Shown: one piece after another, positions 25,632-36,153 of the stretch
How the letters are laid out: every line of letters starts with the position of its first letter
Numbering within the stretch: position 1 is the stretch's first letter
Source of the DNA: Lachnospiraceae bacterium OF09-6
GTDB taxonomy: Bacteria; Bacillota; Clostridia; Lachnospirales; Lachnospiraceae
Length of the DNA stretch: 64,000 nt
Reading direction: 5' to 3'
Assembly: GCA_003435055.1 (NCBI GenBank)
Contig: QUMM01000009.1
Location: forward strand, 25,919-89,918
Translations under genes and position numbers: made by a program
Notes under the pieces: generated by a model
Database searches by the model: none
Told to the model about the DNA's origin: nothing
What the model saw: the letters and a program-made list of their open reading frames with translations, nothing else

Positions 25632-26669
25632 TTATAAATCAAAATGCGTTTTTGCTATTGTGTTTAGCTGCTCAGCTATTTCTGAAAATGGCAAATTCAA
25701 ATCCAATGTCCGAACGGAGATCTGATTTCCACTCATTTGATAAACATTATTCGGATATATTTCTTCATCTGTCTTTGCATACAGTAACATTCCTGCGACC
25801 TTATGATCCTTGTCTCTCATCTCATACTCTTTGTTCTTCACATAGGTAAAGATCTGATAAAGATTACCTGAATGAAGTGTATGTTTGTCAAACTGTACCT
25901 GAGTACTGTGCTCATAATATTTTGCATCGATGATAAGAACTCTATCACCTCGCTGGAGCATAATGTCGCTCTGCATCACAGGCAACATGGAGCTTTCTTC
26001 ATCGTCCAGTTGCCATGGAATCTGTGATGCATTTGCAGTTATCAGGTTTCTGAATTCTTTCCTGTAATATTCCAGGATAAACTTCTCATATAATCGACAC
26101 ATTCGCTGTTCATCCAAAAAGTCCATCAACTTTTTGCTTCCATCTGATTGTGTTTGCAGCAGGCCCTTTACTACCAGGTAGCATATCGAAATTAACATAC
26201 GATAAGTCTGATTGTTCCGATTGTACTGAACATTCCAATTTACGGTGTGCAAATCAATGAAATCCACTTCACCAAAATATACCATTAGTTTTCTTAGATT
26301 CTTCTTGCGCTGTTTCGATATATTTGAACACAGGAGAAGTTCAACTGTAGATTTTATAATCCGGTTCATTGTGCTGTTAACAGAGAACTCATCATATGTG
26401 CAGATCAGTTGTTTTCGCAGCATTGACTGTGTCTTGATGGACTCTGCAATATCAATCTTTCCTCGCAAAGAAGACAGTGCCTCCATCTGCGGAATGTATT
26501 CTTTGCCAAGTCCGCGTTTTAGCTGAAGTGCAATACCCTTTTCTAAGATAGCTGCCATCAGCTCAGCAGTATTTTGAAATTGTTCTGTGGCTATATTCTT
26601 ATAACCCTGCTCATTCAATACCTGAAAAGCATAGGACAGCATATAATAGACGTTTTGTATTGGTATCAC
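25632..26669 (-). CDS. mcrC: McrC endonuclease subunit of a McrBC-type restriction system
   Basis: A 345-residue protein. N-terminal IPIQNVYYMLSYAFQVLNEQ is typical of McrC. The nuclease core has DIMLQRGDRVLIIDAKYYE (about 234-252), the PD-(D/E)XK motif with Asp and Asp-Ala-Lys. Together with McrB it cuts DNA carrying modified cytosine or other marks. Its start overlaps the mcrB stop by 4 bp (ATGA). Confidence 0.9.
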   Translation of the reverse strand: MIPIQNVYYMLSYAFQVLNEQGYKNIATEQFQNTAELMAAILEKGIALQLKRGLGKEYIPQMEALSSLRGKIDIAESIKTQSMLRKQLICTYDEFSVNSTMNRIIKSTVELLLCSNISKQRKKNLRKLMVYFGEVDFIDLHTVNWNVQYNRNNQTYRMLISICYLVVKGLLQTQSDGSKKLMDFLDEQRMCRLYEKFILEYYRKEFRNLITANASQIPWQLDDEESSMLPVMQSDIMLQRGDRVLIIDAKYYEHSTQVQFDKHTLHSGNLYQIFTYVKNKEYEMRDKDHKVAGMLLYAKTDEEIYPNNVYQMSGNQISVRTLDLNLPFSEIAEQLNTIAKTHFDL

Positions 26670-29152
26670 TTAATCGCGCTCCTTAGATTTTCACTCCAAT
26701 CTTTCACCTTCGTAGGTTCGTCAAACCAGTATTCTTTCAACAGCGGTATTAGCTCATATTCCACGACACCATAAAGCCAATCATCATCGATTGTGTCAGG
26801 CTGTAAATTACAGAAGTAACTGTGCCCAATGCAGAATCCTTCACCTAAAGATTCATCAGAAGTAATCACTCCGTTCAAATTCTCTACACAGCTAATCAGC
26901 TTGTTGAACTTCTCGTTGTCTAATGCCATGCGATACTCTCGGAAGCCCGGAGTCTCGAAACCTGGCTTGATATCAAAGAAAGCAAATCTTCTACGAAGTG
27001 CATAATCCAACATAGCAAGGCTTCTGTCTGCGGTATTCATCATGCCAATGATATAGACATTCTTTGGAACCGCAAATTTCTCATCAGAATACAAAAGCTG
27101 CAGTGCATTTCCGCGTTTATCATTTTCGATCAGCATAAACAGTTCACCGAAGATCTTACTCAAATTACCGCGATTGATTTCATCTATGATAAAGAAATAC
27201 TCATTATCACTGTCTATCTCGGCCTTCTTACAGAAGCTATAGAACGCACCCTTCTTCAGTTCAAATCCTGTGGCAGATGGGCGAAACCCCATAATGAAGT
27301 CTTCATAGGAATAGCTCTGATGGAACTGCACCATCATCACACGTTCTACATCTTTTACACCCATCATGGAATATGCCAAGCGCTTAGCAGCATAAGTTTT
27401 TCCCACCCCTGGAGCACCCTGCAAAATAATGTTTTTCTTGTTTCTAAGCAGGCCAACTAATCTGGAGTAGTCTTCTTCAGACATATAGACATCATCTAGA
27501 AAATTCTCCGCTGTGTACTCTGGATAGGTAACTTCCTGCTCGTCGTCAACGATATCATCGTCTTCAAATAAGTCTTTGATTTCCTGCACAAAATCACTAT
27601 ATGGAGTAATATCAGTCAAAGTTTTCTGCGGTGCCTGATGGTTAATTGTCCAATTACCCTTATTGGTCCAGTTAACTTTTCTGACATTTGAATACTCATC
27701 TGCACGATCAGCATCGTATTCGTAGTCAGACTCAACGATTCCTTTACCAAGAATGCCATTGTTGCCTTTCTTCACAAATACAACATCGCCAACCCTTATA
27801 TCATGGACGAACTGCCATGTAGCATGAGCTGAATTCTTATAAGAGCTACTATCGCCATATTTCTGCTTCATCTGCTGTTTCATTTCATCTTTAGAGCTGA
27901 ATACTCCAAGATCTCCAATTTCTCCCCAGCCCAACAGCATATAGCCATTCTTATAGCACTCTTCCCATTTATCAGCACCTTGCCCCGGAGCATAGAGCCA
28001 ATAACGAACGGTATCGATATCGTTGTCTGCAAGAGCATCGCTATCATTCGTTTTATTGCTCTTTGCATCAGAGACGCCTTTTTTGAAAATATCTGATGCC
28101 ATCTCCGCTGTTAATTCCACTGTCTTTCCTGCCTCGGTAAGTGTCCACACGCCTCTTACGCTCTTATCGATGTATCCTGCTCCGACAAGATAATTTCTTG
28201 CAAAAGCAACTTCATTTTCAAATTTGTTAACCTTCGTTTTGCCTCTTGTTTCGTTTATCACCTCATCCGACAGATGCTCGTTTTCAATGATTTTCTTTCT
28301 TGCCTCTACTGGTGTCGCAGATCCTCCCAGATCACGTAGTGCCTGTAATAATGGCATAAACCATTTGAGGAATTCTGCTTTGGAAGTCTTTTTGCCTTTT
28401 TCAACAGACTTCTCTTGATTTACTTTCTCAGAGACAATCCACGCCGCATAGGATAAATCCGGGAAGCTCTTGTATTCATATTGACCTACATCCAGAACTT
28501 TCTTGCACAGTTCCTTTATTTCAAGATAATCTGCTGCATATGGCACTTTCTTAAGCTTCTTCTCGGCTGCGACGACAAACTCACCAGGCATATTCTGGAC
28601 ATCTGATATAAACCAGCGATTTCTGGAATCCAAGTTGATAAATGTATAAGGGCGAATCCAATAAAGTGCCATCGTAATATTCCAACGAATGCAAAGCTGA
28701 TCATGTACCTTGTCATAAGCCTCGGAAAATTTCTGACGGTTATCTTCTGTGTCATTGTCAGCCAATGCAAGAGCTGCCTCAAACAAACTCCACAGATTAT
28801 CAATATCACCGGATTTTCTGTCATCCTTAAATCCATAGAATGTAGCTTTCAGATTATTAAGAACCGGGATTCCATCAAAATTGCTCGGCACCGTTGCAGA
28901 AATTCCGAACACTGATGCGATTCCATTAAGAATAGCGATTCTATTAGTATTTGTGATTCCCTTATTGAAGGTTCCAAAGATAGTAAATGGATCGATGTCA
29001 ATAACCTCATCGCCGCTTTCAAGCTTAGGTACGCTCATTCCTGCCATGTTATAAACCGCATATATTTGCTGAATGAGTGCCTTTCTGTCAGCTTTGAAAG
29101 GCAGGAGTTTCGTTGCAAATTCCGTGTAAAAATCTATCCAATCATATTGCAT
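26666..29152 (-). CDS. mcrB: McrB-type AAA+ NTPase with Mrr-like and EVE-like specificity domains
   Basis: An 828-residue protein with several modules. Residues 1-240 have no confident match. Residues about 265-350 resemble the Mrr N-terminal winged helix (LRDLGGSATPVEARKKI, FENEVAFARNYLVGAGYI). Residues about 375-530 look like an EVE/PUA modified-base reader (YWLYAPGQGADKWEEC, GDVVFVKKGNNGILGKGIV). Residues about 560-820 are McrB AAA+: Walker A LQGAPGVGKTYA, Walker B FFIIDEINRGN and the family signature GMMNTADRSL. It recognises modified DNA and drives McrC. It follows hsdR by 31 bp. Confidence 0.88.
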   Translation of the reverse strand: MQYDWIDFYTEFATKLLPFKADRKALIQQIYAVYNMAGMSVPKLESGDEVIDIDPFTIFGTFNKGITNTNRIAILNGIASVFGISATVPSNFDGIPVLNNLKATFYGFKDDRKSGDIDNLWSLFEAALALADNDTEDNRQKFSEAYDKVHDQLCIRWNITMALYWIRPYTFINLDSRNRWFISDVQNMPGEFVVAAEKKLKKVPYAADYLEIKELCKKVLDVGQYEYKSFPDLSYAAWIVSEKVNQEKSVEKGKKTSKAEFLKWFMPLLQALRDLGGSATPVEARKKIIENEHLSDEVINETRGKTKVNKFENEVAFARNYLVGAGYIDKSVRGVWTLTEAGKTVELTAEMASDIFKKGVSDAKSNKTNDSDALADNDIDTVRYWLYAPGQGADKWEECYKNGYMLLGWGEIGDLGVFSSKDEMKQQMKQKYGDSSSYKNSAHATWQFVHDIRVGDVVFVKKGNNGILGKGIVESDYEYDADRADEYSNVRKVNWTNKGNWTINHQAPQKTLTDITPYSDFVQEIKDLFEDDDIVDDEQEVTYPEYTAENFLDDVYMSEEDYSRLVGLLRNKKNIILQGAPGVGKTYAAKRLAYSMMGVKDVERVMMVQFHQSYSYEDFIMGFRPSATGFELKKGAFYSFCKKAEIDSDNEYFFIIDEINRGNLSKIFGELFMLIENDKRGNALQLLYSDEKFAVPKNVYIIGMMNTADRSLAMLDYALRRRFAFFDIKPGFETPGFREYRMALDNEKFNKLISCVENLNGVITSDESLGEGFCIGHSYFCNLQPDTIDDDWLYGVVEYELIPLLKEYWFDEPTKVKDWSENLRSAIK

Positions 29153-29183
29153 CTACGTCACACCTCCTATCAAATACAACACT

Positions 29184-30203
29184 CTATACGTCTGACTGAT
29201 TTCCATCCTCTGTATTTATGAACTTTACCGGACCACCAACTCCAAAGTATTTTTCAAAGAAAGTTTTTAACTTATCAATAACCGTCTGTTTCTTCTTTGC
29301 ACGATTACCACCTCCAAAGCGGCTGACTGGTGGCATAATTGTATCAATATCTGTGCCGACAGTTTTAACTTCTCCCTCTCGGAAAGAATTTTCTAAGAAC
29401 TTACGGGTTTCTTCCGGCTTGAGTTTTTCATCTTTAATGATGGCTTCCAAATCTGCTTCACGCTGTTCAGCGACATAACCGTTCCACTCAGTCATTACAT
29501 CTTCAACATCGTTAATTCCTGCAATGAAGTTTTCAATAAGCTGCTTTTTACTGCGTAGCTCTGGACTGGCATCAATTGCTTTATGAATCGTTATCAGCAC
29601 TTCCTTATCTTCGCAATGCGTATCGTGATACTTTTTCACCAGCATCAGAATGTAGTCAATGTTGATTTCGATCTGTTTGATAAGCTCAACTTCAAAAACA
29701 ATGTCGTCAATGATATCAGTGCTCTCACCATTTTCTCTCTTGCGCTTCCATTCATCTCTCAGATCCTGATATCTTCCAAGATAGTCCTGAAGATCTCTCT
29801 CAGAGATCATTTCCTTACCTGCAAACTCATCAAAGGAAACAAGAAGGTTTCTCATACGAAGAAGAGCACCAAACAGCGCAATGAAATCTTTCTGGTTTTT
29901 TTCCCCGACGATTTGCGGTTCAGATAGAGGAAACTTATTCTGCAAATCCTCAATCATATCTACATAACCAGGCATCTGCTTTCCATCGACAGACTCATAG
30001 CCATAATAATAGTCTTTGAAGCTCTGCAGTAAGACGATACCACCGGCGTTCTTATCTCCAAATAAGGAAATTGCTGCGTCAACACGCTTTTGCAGATTGC
30101 GGAAGCAAACAATATTACCGAAGGTCTTGATGCTGTTCAAGATACGATTCGTTCTGCTAAATGCCTGAATCAGACCATGCATTTTTAAATTCTTATCTAC
30201 CAC
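29184..30203 (-). CDS. hsdR: Type I restriction enzyme HsdR, C-terminal part (after frameshift)
   Basis: This frame supplies the C-terminal 339 residues of HsdR, beginning VDKNLKMHGLIQAFSRTNRI, which is helicase motif VI (QAFSRTNR) and directly continues the preceding frame. A helical C-terminal domain follows that contacts the methyltransferase. The apparent start is a GTG within the frameshift region and is unlikely to be used. See the N-terminal part for the lesion. Confidence 0.85.
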   Translation of the reverse strand: MVDKNLKMHGLIQAFSRTNRILNSIKTFGNIVCFRNLQKRVDAAISLFGDKNAGGIVLLQSFKDYYYGYESVDGKQMPGYVDMIEDLQNKFPLSEPQIVGEKNQKDFIALFGALLRMRNLLVSFDEFAGKEMISERDLQDYLGRYQDLRDEWKRKRENGESTDIIDDIVFEVELIKQIEINIDYILMLVKKYHDTHCEDKEVLITIHKAIDASPELRSKKQLIENFIAGINDVEDVMTEWNGYVAEQREADLEAIIKDEKLKPEETRKFLENSFREGEVKTVGTDIDTIMPPVSRFGGGNRAKKKQTVIDKLKTFFEKYFGVGGPVKFINTEDGNQSDV

Positions 30204-32374
30204 AGTGTATTCAGAGTTGTTGCATCAAACCCGGTTAAAAACATATTTACGACAATCAGAAGATCTAGTTCTTTATTCTTCATGCGGAGAGAAACATCTT
30301 TATAATAATTCTGGAACTGATCACTATCCGTCGAATAGTTCGTATGGAACATCACATTGTAATCTTTGATGGCATCATCAAGAAAGTCTCGTGAACTCTT
30401 ATCGAGTGCAGATGTATCCTCTGGATTTTCCTCTTCCAGAAGTCCGTCAGCTTCCTCCTCATTTGGGGCATAGCTGTAGATGACCGCGATTTTCAGCGCC
30501 TTTGTAGGATCTTCGGCAATCTGTTTTCGTAATTCATTGTAATACAGTTTTGCCATTGGAACAGAAGCTACTGCGAAGATGGAATTAAAACCACTCACTC
30601 TTTGCTTCTTTTTAATTTCTTCTACCGCACCGCGCTCTGCAGATGCAACATCTGAAATATTGGTGAGCTGATTGTAAATATAAGTCTTATCTCCTCGATA
30701 CGTCTTCTGGTCGAAATGATCCAGTATGTACTTGGTGACCTGTGAAATACGTTGCGGAGCCATAAATGCTTTTTCACGATTAATATCCCAGACCTGTTCA
30801 TCATCAATATCCTTATCGGAATCCATGGTTTTAATATAATCAACGCGGAAAGGAAGAACATTCTTATCATTGATGGCATCTACAATTGTATACTCATGCA
30901 GCTGATCACCAAACGTCTGTGCTGTCGTGAAAAGCATGGATTTTGATGAAGTGTTGGCATTAACAGAAAAGATCGGAGTGCCAGTAAAACCAAACATATA
31001 ATACTTTTGAAATGCACCACTCTTCTTGTTTCCGTTCTTATCGACGCCTCCAGCAATTGCTGTATGCATGTCACCAAACTGGCTACGATGGCACTCATCA
31101 AAAATAATAACTACTTGCTTGTTATAAACCGGATGCTCTTTATTTTTCTTGATAAAAGTCGATAACTTCTGAATCGTCGTAATAATAATATGAGACTTCC
31201 GATCACTAAGTTGCTTTGCCAGAATTGAAGTTGAGGTGTTGCTGTTAGCAGCACCTTTCTCAAAACGGTCATATTCCTTCATTGTCTGGTAATCAAGGTC
31301 TTTTCTATCTACGACAAATAACACTTTATCAATATATGGAAGCTGTGAAGCAAGCCTTGCTGTTTTAAATGAGGTCAGAGTTTTACCAGATCCTGTGGTA
31401 TGCCAAATATACCCACCAGCCGCTATGGTGCCATACTTCTTATAATTATGAGCGATCTCTATTCGATTCAAAATTCGTTCAGTTGCCGTGATCTGATACG
31501 GACGCATAACCATCAGCATATTTTCAGATGTGAAAATACAATACTTTGTCAGGATATTTAAAATAGAATGCTTTGCAAAGAATGTTTTCGTAAAGTCAAT
31601 CAGATCCGGGATTACTTTATTGCTGGCATCCGCCCAGAAGGAAGTAAATTCAAAACTGTTGCTTGTCTTTTCCTTCTTTGCCTTTCCAGAGTTTGCATCT
31701 TTAATTGCGTTCCACCTAGTGCTATTTGAATAGTACTTTGTATTTGTTCCATTAGAGATTACGAAAATTTGAACGTACTCAAATAAGCCAGAGCCTGCCC
31801 AGAAAGAATCTCTCTGGTAACGGTTGATCTGGTTGAACGCTTCTCGAATCGCAACCCCGCGACGTTTCAATTCAATATGAACAAGAGGCAGGCCATTCAC
31901 AAGAATGGTCACATCATAACGGTTATCATGTTTTGCCCCTTGGTCCTGCTCGATAACATACTGGTTGATTACTTGCAGGCGATTGTTGTGAACCTGTTTT
32001 TTATCAATCAGCATGATGTTCTTGGACATGGCATCATCACGTTTTAATACCTGTACAGAATCTTCTTGGATTTTCCGTGTCTTATCTACAATGCCTTCAT
32101 TCTTATTTGCAATCTTCTCTGTGAAGAAACGTTCCCACTCCGTATCAGAAAACTTGTAATCATTCAAGTCTTCAAGTCGAGTACGTAGATTCTGAATTAA
32201 ATCTTTCTCTGTATGAATTGGAAGATATTCATACCCCTGTTCACAGAGTAGACGAATAAATTCCTGCTCCAGTTCTGCTTCACTCTGATACGCATCAGAA
32301 CGTTTTTTGACAGGCTCATACTCTGTAACTACTGTATTTTCGTTGGTCTCAGCAACGATGTTGAAGTATGGCAT
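30197..32374 (-). CDS. hsdR: Type I restriction enzyme HsdR, N-terminal part (frameshifted)
   Basis: This frame gives 725 residues. The nuclease core holds YDVTILVNGLPLVHIELKRR (about 154-173), with the ELK of PD-(D/E)XK. The helicase motor has Walker A IWHTTGSGKTLTSFK (about 326-340), Walker B VIIFDECHRSQFG and GFTGTPIF. It ends at TTLNTLW and a TAG. Adding one G (TGGTAGAT to TGGGTAGAT, near 30200) joins it to the downstream frame and gives about 1,064 residues, normal for HsdR. If the lesion is real the translocase is incomplete and restriction would be lost. Confidence 0.88.
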   Translation of the reverse strand: MPYFNIVAETNENTVVTEYEPVKKRSDAYQSEAELEQEFIRLLCEQGYEYLPIHTEKDLIQNLRTRLEDLNDYKFSDTEWERFFTEKIANKNEGIVDKTRKIQEDSVQVLKRDDAMSKNIMLIDKKQVHNNRLQVINQYVIEQDQGAKHDNRYDVTILVNGLPLVHIELKRRGVAIREAFNQINRYQRDSFWAGSGLFEYVQIFVISNGTNTKYYSNSTRWNAIKDANSGKAKKEKTSNSFEFTSFWADASNKVIPDLIDFTKTFFAKHSILNILTKYCIFTSENMLMVMRPYQITATERILNRIEIAHNYKKYGTIAAGGYIWHTTGSGKTLTSFKTARLASQLPYIDKVLFVVDRKDLDYQTMKEYDRFEKGAANSNTSTSILAKQLSDRKSHIIITTIQKLSTFIKKNKEHPVYNKQVVIIFDECHRSQFGDMHTAIAGGVDKNGNKKSGAFQKYYMFGFTGTPIFSVNANTSSKSMLFTTAQTFGDQLHEYTIVDAINDKNVLPFRVDYIKTMDSDKDIDDEQVWDINREKAFMAPQRISQVTKYILDHFDQKTYRGDKTYIYNQLTNISDVASAERGAVEEIKKKQRVSGFNSIFAVASVPMAKLYYNELRKQIAEDPTKALKIAVIYSYAPNEEEADGLLEEENPEDTSALDKSSRDFLDDAIKDYNVMFHTNYSTDSDQFQNYYKDVSLRMKNKELDLLIVVNMFLTGFDATTLNTLW

Positions 32375-32394
32375 ACCATCACTCCTCTCTGTTT

Positions 32395-34319
<1,925 letters not shown>

Positions 34320-34323
<4 letters not shown>

Positions 34324-35936
34324 GCGTCCACCTCGATTTCTGCGATAATCTTGTCAATTTCATCACGAAGTGATTGCTCTTTTGCAACTATCTTTTTTAT
34401 CTCTGCATTCAGCTTCACAATATCAATTTTCTCTCTAGTATCTTCAGCTTCAACATAAGTGGATACTGATAAATTATAATCATTGCCCGATACTTCTTCA
34501 TAACTTGCCAGATGCGAAAAATGCTCTACTTCTTCGCGCTTTGCAAATACATCCACGATACGGTCAATATTCTCTGGTGTCAGCTTATTGTTATTCGTAA
34601 CCTTAATGCACTCATTTGTTGCATCGATAAATAAGGTTTTATTATCCACTTTGTTCTTCTTCATTACCATGATGCAGGTTGCAATGGAGGTTCCAAAGAA
34701 AAGGTTGCTTGGTAACTGTATGATGCAATCAACATAGTTATTGTCGATTAAGTATTTACGGATTTTTTGCTCTGCGCCACCGCGATACATAATGCCAGGA
34801 AAGCAAACAATTGCTGCTGCCCCATTTGATGCAAGCCATGAAAGGCTATGCATAATAAAAGCCATATCCGCTTTGCTCTTAGGTGCAAGAACTCCAGCCG
34901 GAGCAAAACGCGGGTCATTGATCAATAAAGGATTATCATCTCCCGCCCATTTAATAGAATAAGGAGGATTTGAAACAATCAGTTCAAACGGTTCATCATC
35001 CCAGTGCTGCGGATTTATTAATGTGTCCTCGCACTCAATATCAAATTTGTCAAATCCGATGTCATGAAGGAACATATTGATACGACAAAGGTTGTAGGTT
35101 GTAATATTTATTTCCTGTCCAAAGAATCCAGTTGTAACTGCGTCCTTTCCAAGAATTTTTACAGCCTTAAGAAGCAGAGAACCTGATCCACACGCCGGAT
35201 CATAAACCTTATTTACCTTCTTCTTTCCAACCGTTCCCAAACGAGTAAGAAGTTCTGAAACGTCTGCAGGTGTAAAGAACTCACCTCCAGACTTACCAGC
35301 ATTGCTCGCATACATCGTCATCAGATATTCATAGGCATCACCGAACGCATCGATATCATGATCCTTAACAGAGCCAAGGTTCATGGCTGCAATACCATCA
35401 AGCAGCTTTACAAGGCGTTCGTTTCTTTTTGCAACCGTGCTTCCCAGTTTGTTGCTGTTTACATCAAAGTCATCAAACAACCCAGAAAAACTATTTTCCG
35501 ACTCGCTGCCTTGTGCGGATTCTTCTATATGTTGGAATACCATTTCCAGAAGCTCATTCAAGTTATCTTTTATATTTTTGATCTTACCTTCTCGATCCTT
35601 GAATGTAGCTTTTTCATTGTTGCATTTTGCATGAACATTACAAAAAAGCTCACTGGGGAGAATAAAGAATCCTTTCTCCTCTACAAGACCTTCACGAGCC
35701 TCTTCTGCTTCTTCATCGCTCATACGCGTATAATCAAATGTCTCGTCTCCTGCTTCCCACTCACCTTCATTTACATAAGCAGTGAGATTTTCAGAAATGT
35801 AACGATAAAACATTGTACCAAGGACATAATTTTTAAAGTCCCATCCATCTACGGCACCACGAAGTTCATCTGCAATAGCCCAGATTGCGCGATGCAGTTC
35901 TTCGCGTTCTTGTTCTTTCTTATTATCTATTGGCAT
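34320..35936 (-). CDS. hsdM: Type I DNA methyltransferase subunit HsdM
   Basis: The start is set at the ATG at 35936, eight bases after AAGGGG, giving 538 residues. The N-terminal helical HsdM domain ([20 protein letters not shown]) is followed by the N6-adenine methyltransferase core: SAM-binding [15 protein letters not shown] (about 247-261) and catalytic NPPY (about 330-333). The C-terminal coiled region is the usual HsdS contact. It methylates adenine within the site chosen by HsdS. It lies 14 bp after the HTH gene. Confidence 0.95.
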
Positions 35937-35950
35937 AATTGCATCCCCTT

Positions 35951-36142
35951 TCATTTATCTGCATCAGCACTTTTGCCGCTTTGAATCCAGTGATCAATTT
36001 CAGACACTTTAAATTTATATTGTCTTCCAACCTTGTAAAATGGAATTGTCTTTTTTCTAATCCATCCTCGGATGGTATCTTTACTACACCCAATATACCG
36101 GGCGATTTCTTCCAGGTTAAGCCATCTTTCTAAATCTTCCAT
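35951..36142 (-). CDS. Small HTH (excisionase-type) DNA-binding protein
   Basis: A 63-residue MerR/excisionase-like protein: [20 protein letters not shown] is the helix-turn-helix, followed by the wing [20 protein letters not shown]. Such proteins often precede type I systems and may control their expression, or be leftover excisionases. It lies 11 bp after the NACHT gene and 14 bp before hsdM. Confidence 0.85.
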   Translation of the reverse strand: MEDLERWLNLEEIARYIGCSKDTIRGWIRKKTIPFYKVGRQYKFKVSEIDHWIQSGKSADADK

Positions 36143-36153
36143 CTTTCCTCCTC

